DNA of 64,000 nucleotides from Hallerella sp963660435 (GCA_963660435.1 CAVKYI010000009.1:1-64000), one strand, 5' to 3'. Counted from the stretch's first letter, positions 1-8,991 are shown. Numbers and translations are program-made. Notes: generated from the sequence alone by a model not told the origin.

Positions 1-788
1 CATTGTCGTGCAAAGACTTGACTGCGTTTTTATCCTGCAATTTGACCTATAAGTCCAATTTTACTTGCATTCGTCAAGGATCCGACTGCGGAACAGAGAG
101 CATTCGTAATTTCACCCAAAGCGGCAGGATAGGCTAGCGAATAACGTTCTTCAATATCCCTAAAGTAAATTTCTTCAAAAAGATTCAAAAGATATTCACG
201 CTTATCCTCGTCATTTTCAAGCGTTGCCACATAAGGCATTCCACCAAAAGTCGCATAAGTCTCGTAAGCAACCTCCCGATCTCCATCAAACGCATCAAAA
301 AATTCTCGAAACGATAAAGGATATATCGGGAGAATGTCTCCGCGCCCACGAAATTCTGTCGCCACATCGTGCGAAAGCATTTTGGAATTGCTTCCCGTTA
401 CATAAATGTCGATGTTGCCCTTTTGCAAGAGACCGTTTAATACCCCATATAAGCGAACCGGTTCATCACGATTTTGCAATTCTTTTTTTGAAATAGCGAA
501 CTGTATTTCGTCCAGCAAAAGGTAATACTTCTTATTCGTGTCGCCCATCCGTTTCCCTAAGAATTTCCAAAGCTCTTTGGGATCGCGAAGATGTTCGTTT
601 TCAATACTATCCAGCGAAAGTTCCACGATGAAATCCGCAGCAACTCCGTTAGAAAGCAGATGTTCCTTGAAAATTTTAAAAAGAAAATAGCTTTTTCCGC
701 AACGCCGCAGCCCGGTGACAATCTTAATGCGTCCGTTCCATTTCTTTGAAACAAGACGCTGCAGGTAAAAATTTCTTTCAAAAACCAT
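1..788 (-). pseudogene. AAA-family ATPase (AAA_14/DUF4143 type), frameshifted and cut by the window edge
   Basis: The protein starts at 788 and shows a P-loop early on (GLRRCGKSY, residues 27-35), a Walker B-like stretch (YYLLLDEIQF) and the sensor-like YVTGSNSKML typical of AAA_14 ATPases that carry a C-terminal DUF4143 domain. Such proteins are usually about 400 residues, but this frame stops after 252 residues at a TAA at 30-32. Beyond that point another frame is open to the window edge and reads DKNAVKSLHDN, which resembles the conserved segment that normally follows. The switch falls at about 34-36 and needs a one-base insertion or two-base deletion. The ATPase call is solid. The inactivating frameshift is inference and could be a sequencing error. 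Known relatives are often accessory or TA-like genes of unclear role. Confidence 0.75.
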
Positions 789-1126
789 AGAATCATCCGA
801 AAGTTACTCGACATTTTAAACCATTTTCAGATAAAATATATAATTCCTGAAGGAATATTCAAAAATCATCCGAAATTTACTCGATTTTACAAGCAAATTA
901 CAGACGCTTTCTTGACGAGGACGATTTTCAATGTAAATCTTGAATGCAGCGGATGGAAAATCCAAGTCATTATTACCCTGCGCCTGATTTTACGGCCTCA
1001 AGGACTGCTTTACCAAGCACCAAATTCGCTTCTATGTCTATTTGATCGATTATTCAAATAATAAGTATTTGATTAACGTAATCTATTTGACAAGCAAAAC
1101 AAAATTTCATATTTTTGAAAACATAA
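789..1126. other. Intergenic gap with a diverged direct repeat and a promoter
   Basis: There is no convincing ORF in this 338-base AT-rich gap. It holds two copies of a motif of about 23 bases (791-813 and 864-886, beginning AATCATCCGAAA and containing TTACTCGA) spaced 73 bases apart. The first copy lies immediately upstream of the ATPase start codon. A promoter for the lipoprotein gene lies at the right end. Confidence 0.5.
1087..1115 (+). promoter_or_regulatory. Sigma-70-type promoter of the 1127 lipoprotein gene
   Basis: A perfect -35 box TTGACA (1087-1092), a 17-base spacer and a -10-like TATTTT (1110-1115) precede the gene. The predicted transcription start near 1121-1123 lies only a few bases before the ATG, so the mRNA would have almost no leader. 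Confidence 0.55.
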
Positions 1127-2245
1127 ATGATGTATGGAATAAAAAAAATATTACTTTCGTCGTGTTTTGCACTAACGGCATGCTCGTTAGAAATATTCGA
1201 GACTAAAAACGTCGTTGAGCCAAACGAAAAAGAATTCAACAAAATATCAAATGCCGAATGGACGGCAAACGATAGTTTATTGCCTTATTTTGAATTTTCA
1301 GAAGACGGGAATAAAACGATTTATTCGTCCGGAACAAAGAGAACTCTTTCTAGAAGAGCCCTAGTACTCGATTCTTTAGAAGAATTCTTCGTTCTAGAAG
1401 AGTTTATTGCGGAGAAAATTTCCAAAGACAATTCTCTTAAAGCACAAATCGCCAGACCTTTAGACTATGTCTGCAAAACATCTTTGTTAGCTCTAAATGA
1501 GATTTACGAGACCATATCCCTAAAAAGCGGAAGGGTCTTACTTGATGACAAGATTTTATTTGAGCAATGCGAATATATTGGTTTTCCTTGTAGTGAAAAC
1601 TGTGACGAATCTTCGGAAAAAGATCCGTATTTAACCTCAAAAAGAAGCCTGATTCAGAAAAAAGAAATAAAGTCAGAAACCTATGATTCAAAAACAACTG
1701 TCGAAATCTATCCCTATCGAATGATTGCATCCTCTTTTGTTACAAACATTTCAAAATTATATCACTCCGCAGGTTCCGAAACATACTTTAAAAAAAGGCA
1801 ACGTATCTGGCGAGGTCCATTCAAAGGGATGGTTTGGCGTTGGGCCGACTTTGACCCCGATCGGAATGGCGTAAGAACGTATTGTTTCAGCGGTTGCAAA
1901 GTAGAAAAAGATAGCTATGGTTATTTCAAGAAATTTTCTTGCAAGCAACACAACCATGCAACAGACATGGATAACTGGTTAGATACTGAAGATATTACGG
2001 TTCGTTGCGCTTTGGATTTTCCGATAACCAACGTCACGCTTAACTTTTCTGTCTCAGAAGAAAATGGCATATCGCCGGATAAACCGACAGGAAAAAGTCA
2101 CATTGTTGAATCTTACGACGGAGGGGTTATAGGTTATCACTACGTTCGACATGGAGACAAACACTTTAAAGCGATAACGAGCAAGAAGCTTTCAAAAGAA
2201 GTCGTACAATACATAAGAAACGAATACGAAATGAACTATAGGTAG
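1127..2245 (+). CDS. Hypothetical lipoprotein
   Basis: This is a 372-residue protein with a short lipoprotein signal: a positive n-region, a hydrophobic stretch and the lipobox LTAC at about residues 17-20. It is therefore probably anchored in the outer or inner membrane. I recognise no domain. The body has scattered cysteines (including a CSENC pair) and a C-terminal part with several aromatic and charged stretches. Two ATG codons open the frame (1127 and 1130). No Shine-Dalgarno is visible, and the promoter sits so close that translation may be near-leaderless. The gene is AT-richer than its right-hand neighbours, which suggests a different history. The function is unknown. Confidence 0.6.
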   Translation: MMYGIKKILLSSCFALTACSLEIFETKNVVEPNEKEFNKISNAEWTANDSLLPYFEFSEDGNKTIYSSGTKRTLSRRALVLDSLEEFFVLEEFIAEKISKDNSLKAQIARPLDYVCKTSLLALNEIYETISLKSGRVLLDDKILFEQCEYIGFPCSENCDESSEKDPYLTSKRSLIQKKEIKSETYDSKTTVEIYPYRMIASSFVTNISKLYHSAGSETYFKKRQRIWRGPFKGMVWRWADFDPDRNGVRTYCFSGCKVEKDSYGYFKKFSCKQHNHATDMDNWLDTEDITVRCALDFPITNVTLNFSVSEENGISPDKPTGKSHIVESYDGGVIGYHYVRHGDKHFKAITSKKLSKEVVQYIRNEYEMNYR

Positions 2246-2253
2246 GTCATCCT

Positions 2254-2769
2254 ATGAAAAAGTTGTTTTTTCTCCTCTTTTCCGCGGTTTCCGTCTTCGC
2301 TTCCGATTTCGCCGTGTCCGTCGGCATCGCTTCGCCGAGCAGGGGCATTCTGGGAGTCGAATACGGCATCGTGAAAAACGAGCTGAATGCGGGAATCCAG
2401 TTCAAAAATTTCAACAGCTCCTATACGGAACAGGGGATGTCCCTGTTGTATTTCCCGATGGCCAATCCATATATTTACCTGTTCCACGCCTCTTCCTGGA
2501 TTCACGGGAAATTCGATTGCGACGGTCCGCGGAACGCGGAAGGGCAGATTACGACGGAAACAAAAACGCGCAATTACTGGCGAGTCGTTTTTGGCGCGGG
2601 CATTCAAAAGGCGTTCTTCCGGCATCTGGGCGCATACGCCGAATTCGGCTGGGAATTTTATGCGGGGAACGACGGCTACTATCTGAATCTTGAACGGAAC
2701 GCGGGAACGCTGGACAACGAATCGCTAACCTTCCCCATTGGCTTCGGCTTGATAGTCCCGCTTTTCTAA
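2254..2769 (+). CDS. Exported hypothetical protein, beta-barrel-like
   Basis: The 171-residue product begins with a clear signal peptide (KKLFFLLFSAVSVFA, then SDF). The rest alternates short hydrophobic and polar strands with many glycines and aromatics and ends in an aromatic residue (IVPLF), the usual look of a small outer-membrane beta-barrel. The start lies 8 bases after the lipoprotein stop, so the two may be co-transcribed. A similar exported protein follows nadA at 3819, so nadA is sandwiched between two envelope genes. No specific family is recognised. Confidence 0.6.
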   Translation: MKKLFFLLFSAVSVFASDFAVSVGIASPSRGILGVEYGIVKNELNAGIQFKNFNSSYTEQGMSLLYFPMANPYIYLFHASSWIHGKFDCDGPRNAEGQITTETKTRNYWRVVFGAGIQKAFFRHLGAYAEFGWEFYAGNDGYYLNLERNAGTLDNESLTFPIGFGLIVPLF

Positions 2770-2800
2770 AGAGTGGCAAAATTTCTAGTTTTATGCCACT

Positions 2801-3817
2801 ATGACAGCGCAAGAACTTTTCGACCGACTGAAAAAAATCCAACCGGGCGCCGTGCTCTGCAGCTACACGCTCGAATACTGCGAGAAGCTGATTCCGACAA
2901 TCAACGAAATCAACGAGCTCAAAAAGGAGAGGAACGCGGTAATCCTCGCTCACAGCTATGTCGCGCCGGAAATCGTTCTGAGCGTCGCCGATTACGACGG
3001 GGACAGTTTCAAGCTCAGCCAAGACGCTACCAAGGTGAACGCCGACATGATCGTCTTCGCAGCGGTCCGCTTCATGGGCGAAACGGCAAAAATCCTGAAC
3101 CCAGACAAGACGGTTCTCATCCCGGGACCGCTTTCCGGTTGCAGCCTCGCCGACAGTATCACAGGCGAAGAAGTCAAAAGTCTCCGCGCAAAATATCCCG
3201 ACCACACATTCGTCTGCTACATCAACACGACCGCGGACGTGAAAGCGGAATGCGACGTCTGCGTCACCAGTTCCAACGTTTTCAAAATCGTTTCGAGCCT
3301 CCCGAACGACAAAATCGTCTTTGTCCCAGACCGCCTTATGGGCGAGAACCTGCAGGAAGCTCTCGACAAGAAGGGCGTCCACAAAAAAATCGTCCTGCAT
3401 TCGGGTTGCTGCTACGTCCACGAAAAATACGACCCGGACCTCATCCGGTTCTTCCGCGAACAAAATCCGGGACTTCGCGTCGTAAGCCATCCGGAATGCC
3501 ACCCGGGAGTCGCCCTGCTCAGCGACTATGTGGGAAGCACGGGCCAAATGGTCAAATACATCAAGGACCAACCCGAAAACACGCCGTTCCTGCTCCTCAC
3601 GGAATGCGGGCTGAACGCTCGGATGCAATACGAGTTTCCGGATAAGAGCTTCATCGGCAGCTGCAGCATGTGCAAATACATGAAGTCCAATTCGCTCGAA
3701 AACATTCTCGAATCGCTGCGCCACCCGGAAAAGGCGGCAAAGGTCGAACTCGACGAAGACGTGATGAAACGCGCAAAGCATTGCATCGACGAAATGTTCC
3801 GCTACGCAGCCATGTAA
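2801..3817 (+). CDS. nadA: Quinolinate synthase A
   Basis: NadA condenses iminoaspartate with dihydroxyacetone phosphate to make quinolinate, the NAD precursor, in the cytoplasm. The 338-residue length is normal for the family. Diagnostic segments are visible: AHSYVAPEI near residue 50, FMGETAKIL, PGPLSGCSLAD (first cluster cysteine), YINTTADVKAECDVCVTSSN, VPDRLMGENL, HSGCCYVHEKYDP (second cluster cysteine), HPECHPGV, and GSCSMCKYMK near the C-terminus (third). These three cysteine sites match the ligands of the oxygen-sensitive [4Fe-4S] cluster. The ATG at 2801 has only a weak upstream ribosome site. No nadB or nadC is adjacent, so the rest of the pathway must be elsewhere. Confidence 0.95.
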   Translation: MTAQELFDRLKKIQPGAVLCSYTLEYCEKLIPTINEINELKKERNAVILAHSYVAPEIVLSVADYDGDSFKLSQDATKVNADMIVFAAVRFMGETAKILNPDKTVLIPGPLSGCSLADSITGEEVKSLRAKYPDHTFVCYINTTADVKAECDVCVTSSNVFKIVSSLPNDKIVFVPDRLMGENLQEALDKKGVHKKIVLHSGCCYVHEKYDPDLIRFFREQNPGLRVVSHPECHPGVALLSDYVGSTGQMVKYIKDQPENTPFLLLTECGLNARMQYEFPDKSFIGSCSMCKYMKSNSLENILESLRHPEKAAKVELDEDVMKRAKHCIDEMFRYAAM

Positions 3818-3818
3818 T

Positions 3819-4502
3819 ATGAAAAAGTTTCTCGCCATCTTCGCCCTAGCCTGCGTGTCGCTCTTTGCCCAGAATCACGAAAAGGTCATCTGGCACCGGA
3901 CATATTTTGTCTCGCTCGGACTGGACGCTTCCCTTTCCCTGGGCGGAGATTTGGACGGCAAGAGCGTACTGAATGCGGACGGAGACAAGAAGGAAAAAAT
4001 CTTCGTTCCGTCCATCGGGTCCTTTCCGCTGCCTCTTGCGGAAATCGGCGTGAACTTTAACCAGCACACGGTTGCCGTCTCCTTCGGGATGTGGAACATC
4101 GACGTGAGCTTTGGAGAAGATTCCGAATACCGCACGGGAAACTATGCAAACTACTGGCGGTTCGCCGCGGAATACCGCTACTACTTTTTCTATCCCGAAG
4201 ATTTCCAGATCGGGCCGGGGCTTTCGTATTCCTTTTCGAGGCTTTCCGTGCACAGCGCCGCGGTGGGCGAAGATAAATATGGCGAAGAATTCCGCGAAGC
4301 CGCCGTCTTTGCCGCCAACGCGTTTGCCGTTTCCGCGAACATGCGCTACAAGATTCGTCCCTTCGGTATCGACTTTGCCATCCGATACCGCCCGCTGTTC
4401 ATTCGCAGCGTGAGTACCGATGCCGCGGGCTACAGCGATCTTTCCAATACGCTGTGGCACCACAACGTCGAAATCGGCGGACGAGTCTTCTACGAATTTT
4501 AA
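3819..4502 (+). CDS. Exported hypothetical protein, probable outer-membrane barrel
   Basis: The 227-residue protein starts one base after the nadA stop, so it is almost certainly translated from the same message. A signal peptide is clear (KKFLAIFALACVSLFAQ). The mature part has repeated amphipathic strands (for example YWRFAAEYRYYFFYPEDF and VSANMRYKIRPFGIDF) and ends in VFYEF, a terminal aromatic residue as in outer-membrane beta-barrels. The role is unknown. The gene converges on the Bat operon, with only 18 bases between the two stop codons and no obvious separate terminator. Confidence 0.6.
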   Translation: MKKFLAIFALACVSLFAQNHEKVIWHRTYFVSLGLDASLSLGGDLDGKSVLNADGDKKEKIFVPSIGSFPLPLAEIGVNFNQHTVAVSFGMWNIDVSFGEDSEYRTGNYANYWRFAAEYRYYFFYPEDFQIGPGLSYSFSRLSVHSAAVGEDKYGEEFREAAVFAANAFAVSANMRYKIRPFGIDFAIRYRPLFIRSVSTDAAGYSDLSNTLWHHNVEIGGRVFYEF

Positions 4503-4520
4503 TTTTTCAAGAAAGCGAAA

Positions 4521-5168
4521 TCACCAGTCCTTTTCGGGCCGGGCCATTCCCTTTGCCGGTTTCCACGGTTTCCGTTCGCCGTGTTCCTCGTCGAAATCCT
4601 TGAGAAGCTGCGAAGCCTCTTGCGGACTCATCTGACCGGGCGGCACTTCCTCGTTTTCGCCTTCGCCACTTGAATCGGAGCTTTCCTCCGAAGCGTTCTG
4701 CTCGTTTGCGGAACTTCCCCGAGAATCGCTCGAACTTTCCCCGGAACCGTTTGCGTCGGAATTTTCGGAACCTTGCGAGCTGCTGGATTCAGCCGAATTT
4801 TCGTCAGCGGAGCTTTGCCCTTCCGAATTTTGATTCCGCTCCTGATTTTCGTTTTGCGAATTTTCAGAAGAATTCTTATCCGAATTCTGGTCCGAATTCT
4901 GCTTGTCCTGACTTGAATTGTTTTCCTGGTTCTGCTTTTGCTGTTCGTTCTTGGATTCTTCGATCCGGTCCGAGAGCATCTGGAGCTTCGCGTCGTCCGG
5001 GTAATACTGCAAGCCTTCCTTGCACGTGATTTCCGCTGTCGGCAGGCGGTTTTCGATATACTGGAAAGCCGCATCCGAATAATACTTTTCCGCAGACTTC
5101 GGAGCCTTTGCCGCAAGCGAGAGTGTCGCCGCCGAAAGAACGGCAATTCCAAAAGAAATCTTGTTCAT
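4521..5168 (-). CDS. Exported protein with a TPR-like N-terminus and a low-complexity acidic tail
   Basis: The last gene of the Bat operon encodes 215 residues. A signal peptide (about 1-20) is followed by roughly 60 residues resembling one or two TPR helices (AEKYYSDAAFQYIENRLPTA) and then a long Q/N/S/E-rich low-complexity tract from about residue 75 to 175. The C-terminus has a short basic motif (ERKPWKPAKGMARP). The start overlaps the stop of the gene above by one base (TGATG), implying translational coupling. In Bat operons of Bacteroidota and spirochaetes, BatC and BatE are TPR proteins in this position, so this is a plausible counterpart. The low-complexity tail is unusual. Confidence 0.6.
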   Translation of the reverse strand: MNKISFGIAVLSAATLSLAAKAPKSAEKYYSDAAFQYIENRLPTAEITCKEGLQYYPDDAKLQMLSDRIEESKNEQQKQNQENNSSQDKQNSDQNSDKNSSENSQNENQERNQNSEGQSSADENSAESSSSQGSENSDANGSGESSSDSRGSSANEQNASEESSDSSGEGENEEVPPGQMSPQEASQLLKDFDEEHGERKPWKPAKGMARPEKDW

Positions 5169-5896
5169 CAGATAACCCCCAAGTCATTGTCCGCATTCGA
5201 CTGGTCGATTTTGCTCTTGGGCGCGCGTCCGGCCTTGATGTCGATGACATCCTCGATACGCTGGATATAGGGTCCGAGGCTTGTCGCGGTGGAATCCGAG
5301 GACATCGTGTTTTCGAGGAGGCTTTTCGCCGATGAATAGGCGCCGTCCTTGCACATCTGGAGAGCGCGGGCAAGAGCCTGTTTCGCCGCATCCGAGAGCT
5401 CGGGCTGCTCCTGATTGTTCGGATTGTTCTGGTTCTGCTCCTTCTGCCGGTCGATTTCCTCCTTGAGCTTTCGCTGGACGATTTCGACGTTTCGCTTGGC
5501 GTTTTCAAAATCCGGGTTTAAATCGACAGCCTTTTTCAGATAGCCGACCGCTTCGCGCCACTTGGAGATGCGCTCCGACGGTTCCGACGATTTTTCGCCG
5601 ATCCGGTAAAAAGTATTCGCCAGGTTGAACGCTGCCTTGGACGCAAGCGAGGAATCCGGCATCCGCACGGCACTTTCGAGTTCCTTCTGCGCAGTTTCGT
5701 AGTCGCCGAGCTTGTAGGCGCAAGTCCCGATGTTGTAAAAAAGCAGCGGACTGGCGGGTTCGTCCTTTCGGGCTTCTTCGTATTTCTCGAGAGCGCCTTT
5801 AAAATCTCCTTTCCGGAACAGTTCGTTGCCGTCGTTTATCGGACGGGCAAGCGCAAGCGCGCACAATAAAAGAGGAACGATGAAAATTTTATTCAT
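5168..5896 (-). CDS. TPR protein of the Bat operon (BatC/BatE-like)
   Basis: The 242-residue protein has a signal peptide (NKIFIVPLLLCALALARP) and then consecutive tetratricopeptide repeats between about residues 20 and 150 (NELFRKGDFKGALEKYEEA, YNIGTCAYKLGDYETAQKEL, YLKKAVDLNPDFENAKRN). A Q/N-rich linker and a helical C-terminal part follow. I chose the ATG at 5896 because the signal peptide starts there; upstream in-frame codons overlap BatB. It likely works in the periplasm as a protein-protein scaffold for the BatA/BatB von Willebrand proteins. It couples to the next gene through a one-base stop/start overlap. Confidence 0.75.
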   Translation of the reverse strand: MNKIFIVPLLLCALALARPINDGNELFRKGDFKGALEKYEEARKDEPASPLLFYNIGTCAYKLGDYETAQKELESAVRMPDSSLASKAAFNLANTFYRIGEKSSEPSERISKWREAVGYLKKAVDLNPDFENAKRNVEIVQRKLKEEIDRQKEQNQNNPNNQEQPELSDAAKQALARALQMCKDGAYSSAKSLLENTMSSDSTATSLGPYIQRIEDVIDIKAGRAPKSKIDQSNADNDLGVI

Positions 5897-5915
5897 TTGT
5901 ATGCAATCCTTTTCA

Positions 5916-6944
5916 TCAGCTAAAGCGGCCAGCGACCTGTTTGCGCTTCTTGCCGCGTTCCGAAAGAAGAGCCTCGGCAAGGAACAGCAGAGCGGCAATC
6001 GCTAAAAAAATCTGGTAGCGATCCCTGTAGCTTTCCATCTGGTCCGAAGACGTGTCGCGCCTTTCCATCGAAGCGATTTCCGAAAGGACCTTTTGCAGCT
6101 GGAACTCTCCGGGGCTAGCATAGAAGTACCGCGCACCGGTAACGCTTGCGATATCCTGCAAGGTCTTTTCTTCCAAGTGCGTCGTCACGATATTTCCAAA
6201 GCGATCCTTGTGGTAAGCGACTTCTCCCGTTTTCGAAGGTTCGGGAATGGGAACGCCTTCTTTCGACCCGATGCCGACCGTGTAAATCCGGATGCCCGCA
6301 TCGGCGGCTTCCTTCGCCTTTTCCACCGCCTTCGCGTCCTGCTCTTCGCCGTCGCTCATCAGCACCATGACCGCATACTTGGACGGCACCTTGGAACGCC
6401 GAAACATCTGGAGACCCTTGTCGATTGCCGCGGCAAGATCCGTTCCCGGATAAAGCCATCCCGGTTCGAGGCTCCGGAGAATCGTCTGCACGGTTCCGTA
6501 ATCGAGCGTGAGCGGCACGAGCGTCTGCGCCTCTCCCGAAAAAGCCACGAGCCCAACCCGATCACCGGAAAGCGTATCCAGGAATGCGGAGATTTCGTGT
6601 CGGGAGCGAATCAGGCGATTCGGCTTCACGTCCTCGGCGAGCATCGAAAGGGAGATGTCCTGCAAGAGAACGATGTCGAGGCCTTTTCGTTCGATGTGTT
6701 CCATGGATCGTCCCCACTGCGGACGCGCAAGCGCGATGATCAGAAAGGCAATCCCCAGGAGCAAAAGACAGGTCTTCGTCGTGCGACGCCACACGGAAAG
6801 CGATGTCGCGATTTTCGGGAACATCGAGAGCGAAGCGAAGCGCAAGGCGAGCTTTTTCCGCCGGCGATACGCATAAAGGAATAGCAGCAGAAAAAGCGGG
6901 AGCGAAAAAAGGCACCACAAAAAATTCGGTTCGGCAAATCTCAT
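5916..6944 (-). CDS. batB: BatB-like membrane-anchored von Willebrand factor A protein
   Basis: The 342-residue protein has two membrane segments near the N-terminus (about residues 7-25 and 50-68), a VWA domain from about 85 to 290 with MIDAS motif DISLS, and a third membrane segment near the C-terminus, the standard BatA/BatB topology. The start at 6944 was chosen because it begins with the membrane segment and overlaps the BatA stop by four bases (ATGA). Bat proteins (Bacteroides aerotolerance family) act at the inner membrane together with a MoxR ATPase. Their molecular task is poorly known but has been linked to envelope stress and oxygen tolerance. Confidence 0.88.
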   Translation of the reverse strand: MRFAEPNFLWCLFSLPLFLLLFLYAYRRRKKLALRFASLSMFPKIATSLSVWRRTTKTCLLLLGIAFLIIALARPQWGRSMEHIERKGLDIVLLQDISLSMLAEDVKPNRLIRSRHEISAFLDTLSGDRVGLVAFSGEAQTLVPLTLDYGTVQTILRSLEPGWLYPGTDLAAAIDKGLQMFRRSKVPSKYAVMVLMSDGEEQDAKAVEKAKEAADAGIRIYTVGIGSKEGVPIPEPSKTGEVAYHKDRFGNIVTTHLEEKTLQDIASVTGARYFYASPGEFQLQKVLSEIASMERRDTSSDQMESYRDRYQIFLAIAALLFLAEALLSERGKKRKQVAGRFS

Positions 6945-8035
6945 GGAATCCTCACAAATCGTGTATTCGAAAGAATCAGTTCCAAAAGAATCAGAATCGC
7001 TCCGACGAGAAGCCACGGGTAGAACTTTTCCGAATAGCGCGCATAGGCGATCGTCTGGATTTCCGTCTTTTCCAGCTGGTCGATTTCCGCATAGATTTTT
7101 TCCAGGTCCGCCTTGCTTTCCGCCCGGTAAAAGCGCCCGCCCGTACTCGAAGCGATCTGCGAAAGCGTCTTTTCGTCGAGACTGTTTTCCGGCGGTATCG
7201 GCTGCTCCGCCCAGGAAATTTCGCCCGTCCACGGATTCTGCTGGAACCCAAGGAATGTTCCCGAACGCTTTCCGACGCCAATCGTATAGACCTTGACGCC
7301 GAGCGCCTTCGCGACTTCCGCGGCATGAAGCGGCGGCACAAGGCTCGCATTGTCGATGCCGTCCGTGAGAAGCACGACGACTTTCGACTTTGCATCGGAC
7401 TTTTCGAGACGAGCAAGGGAAGTCATCAGCCCGTCGCCAATCGCGGTTCCGTTTCCCGAAGCAGACGAGTCATCGACCGCGGCAAGGATTTCGAGAAGCG
7501 CACCGTAATCGAGCGTGAGCGGCACGAGCGTATAGGAACGCCCGGCAAAGACCGAAAGCCCGATCCGGTCGCTTTCCCGCTTGCCGATAAATTCCGCCAT
7601 CACGTTTTTCGCATAGCCGAGACGCGAGTAATTCCAGAACCGGCCGCTTTTCAGAACCTTTTCCGCATTCATTACGCCGAGCTTTGCCTGGTCGGTTCGC
7701 GTCAGCATGTCGAGAGTTCCCATCGACCCGGAAACATCCAGCGCGAGCATGATATCGACACCGTCTGTCGAAGTGTATTCCACCTCGGTCGCGTTTTGCG
7801 GACGGGCAAGGGCGACGACAAAGGCGCACAGCACAGCGACCCGCAGCGCCGGCACGATATACCGCGCATGGATTTTCGAACTTTTGGCTGCCCGCTTCGC
7901 AATGGCGAGAGCCGGGAACTTGATCGTACTCTTTCTCTTGTGCGAACGATACCACCAGTCGAGAACGAGAAGCGGAACGAGCAGAAGAAGCAGGAACGCT
8001 TCGGGATTCTGGAAATGCAGATTACCGAGATCCAT
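6941..8035 (-). CDS. batA: BatA-like membrane-anchored von Willebrand factor A protein
   Basis: This 364-residue protein shares the layout of BatB: N-terminal membrane segments (FLLLLLVPLLVLDWWYR, then YIVPALRVAVLCAFVVALA), a VWA domain with intact MIDAS DVSGS, and a C-terminal membrane helix (WLLVGAILILLELIL). The ATG at 8035 has a strong AGGAGGG ribosome site six bases upstream, so longer versions are rejected. It overlaps the end of the preceding gene by 14 bases and batB by four. It is one of a BatA/BatB pair expected to form a complex in the inner membrane with periplasmic VWA domains. Confidence 0.9.
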   Translation of the reverse strand: MDLGNLHFQNPEAFLLLLLVPLLVLDWWYRSHKRKSTIKFPALAIAKRAAKSSKIHARYIVPALRVAVLCAFVVALARPQNATEVEYTSTDGVDIMLALDVSGSMGTLDMLTRTDQAKLGVMNAEKVLKSGRFWNYSRLGYAKNVMAEFIGKRESDRIGLSVFAGRSYTLVPLTLDYGALLEILAAVDDSSASGNGTAIGDGLMTSLARLEKSDAKSKVVVLLTDGIDNASLVPPLHAAEVAKALGVKVYTIGVGKRSGTFLGFQQNPWTGEISWAEQPIPPENSLDEKTLSQIASSTGGRFYRAESKADLEKIYAEIDQLEKTEIQTIAYARYSEKFYPWLLVGAILILLELILSNTRFVRIP

Positions 8036-8990
8036 TCGCGCCCTCCTTCTTTTCGGTTTCCGGAGCGGGCCTTGTTTCTTCAAAAAGTTTTTCCGCCCAA
8101 TCGTCCCAGAAAATTCCGCGGTCGTCGCCGATTCTCATCTTGGCGAATTTCACGGGATAGGTTTCCCCTTCGAATTCCACCAGCGCTTCGCGATATTCTT
8201 CGGAAAGTTCGGTTATCTGCGGGACTCGAAGCTTTAACTGCGAAAGCGTCGCGTCGAGAATTCCCTCTGTCGGATGTTCGCCCAGAAATCTCCGCTCCAC
8301 ATAGCGGCGCACGATAAAGCTCAGCGATGCGTAAAATTCGGCCTGGTTTCCTAGCGCGAGCAGCTGTTTTCCGCGCAGTTCCTTGAGCGCTAGCACAGCC
8401 TCTTCGTATGGGGGGAGCTTCGGCACTTCCTTTTCTCGACGGAACTTCTTGTGCAGGAACCATCCGAGGAAAACAAGCAGCGCGGCAACGACAATTCCAA
8501 GCAGAACGGAAACCCAACCCGGCAAGCGCGTATCGGCAAGCGGATCTTCCACGTCCAGGATGTCTTCTTCCGAACCGTCCGTTCGCGTAACGACCTTGAC
8601 CGCGACCGGATCCGTTCGCGTCACCACGGAATCCGCACCGAAAACCGCCTGCACCTCTTGCGGAGCGATCAGAAAGTCCCCGGCGACAAAAGTGTTGAGC
8701 GTCGCGCGCCACACGAATTTTTTCTGTCCCTTCGGCGCGCCGTCCAAGCGTTCCTCGTGCTGCAAGTCCTTCACTTCGAAGTTTCCCAGATTCCCCACAA
8801 AGCTCGGCAAATCGACCGACGCGCTTTCCGGAGCGGTCACGCAGATTTCATAGTCGAAGCGGTCTCCCACAAAGACCTGCGAAGCCGTCGTCTGGGACTT
8901 GACCGAAACATGGAAACCGAAGACGCTCGACACGGCAAGCGAAAGAATCCCGATAAATATATTCAGAGAAAGATTCCGACTTTTCAACAT
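8022..8990 (-). CDS. BatD-like membrane protein (DUF4381-like C-terminus)
   Basis: The 322-residue protein has a signal peptide (about residues 1-25), a periplasmic beta-rich domain of about 130 residues, one membrane helix (VSVLLGIVVAALLVFLGWFL, about residues 165-185) and a cytoplasmic helical domain. This layout is known for BatD/DUF4381 proteins next to BatA. A GGAG ribosome site lies five bases before the ATG, and the start follows the DUF58 stop by one base. It probably links periplasmic binding to the MoxR/DUF58 machinery on the cytoplasmic side. The family assignment rests on context and topology more than on sequence motifs. Confidence 0.7.
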   Translation of the reverse strand: MLKSRNLSLNIFIGILSLAVSSVFGFHVSVKSQTTASQVFVGDRFDYEICVTAPESASVDLPSFVGNLGNFEVKDLQHEERLDGAPKGQKKFVWRATLNTFVAGDFLIAPQEVQAVFGADSVVTRTDPVAVKVVTRTDGSEEDILDVEDPLADTRLPGWVSVLLGIVVAALLVFLGWFLHKKFRREKEVPKLPPYEEAVLALKELRGKQLLALGNQAEFYASLSFIVRRYVERRFLGEHPTEGILDATLSQLKLRVPQITELSEEYREALVEFEGETYPVKFAKMRIGDDRGIFWDDWAEKLFEETRPAPETEKKEGANGSR

Positions 8991-8991
8991 C

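Noticed and set aside
30..40. Programmed +1 frameshift in the ATPase gene
   Set aside because: There is no known slippery or stimulatory context; a mutation or sequencing error is simpler.
2549..3838. 429-codon open frame on the minus strand across nadA
   Set aside because: It is antisense to nadA, whose motifs are complete. The frame is open because of GC-rich codon bias.
6803..8317. 504-codon plus-strand frame over the Bat genes
   Set aside because: Antisense to batA and batB, arginine-rich, and without a ribosome site or family resemblance.
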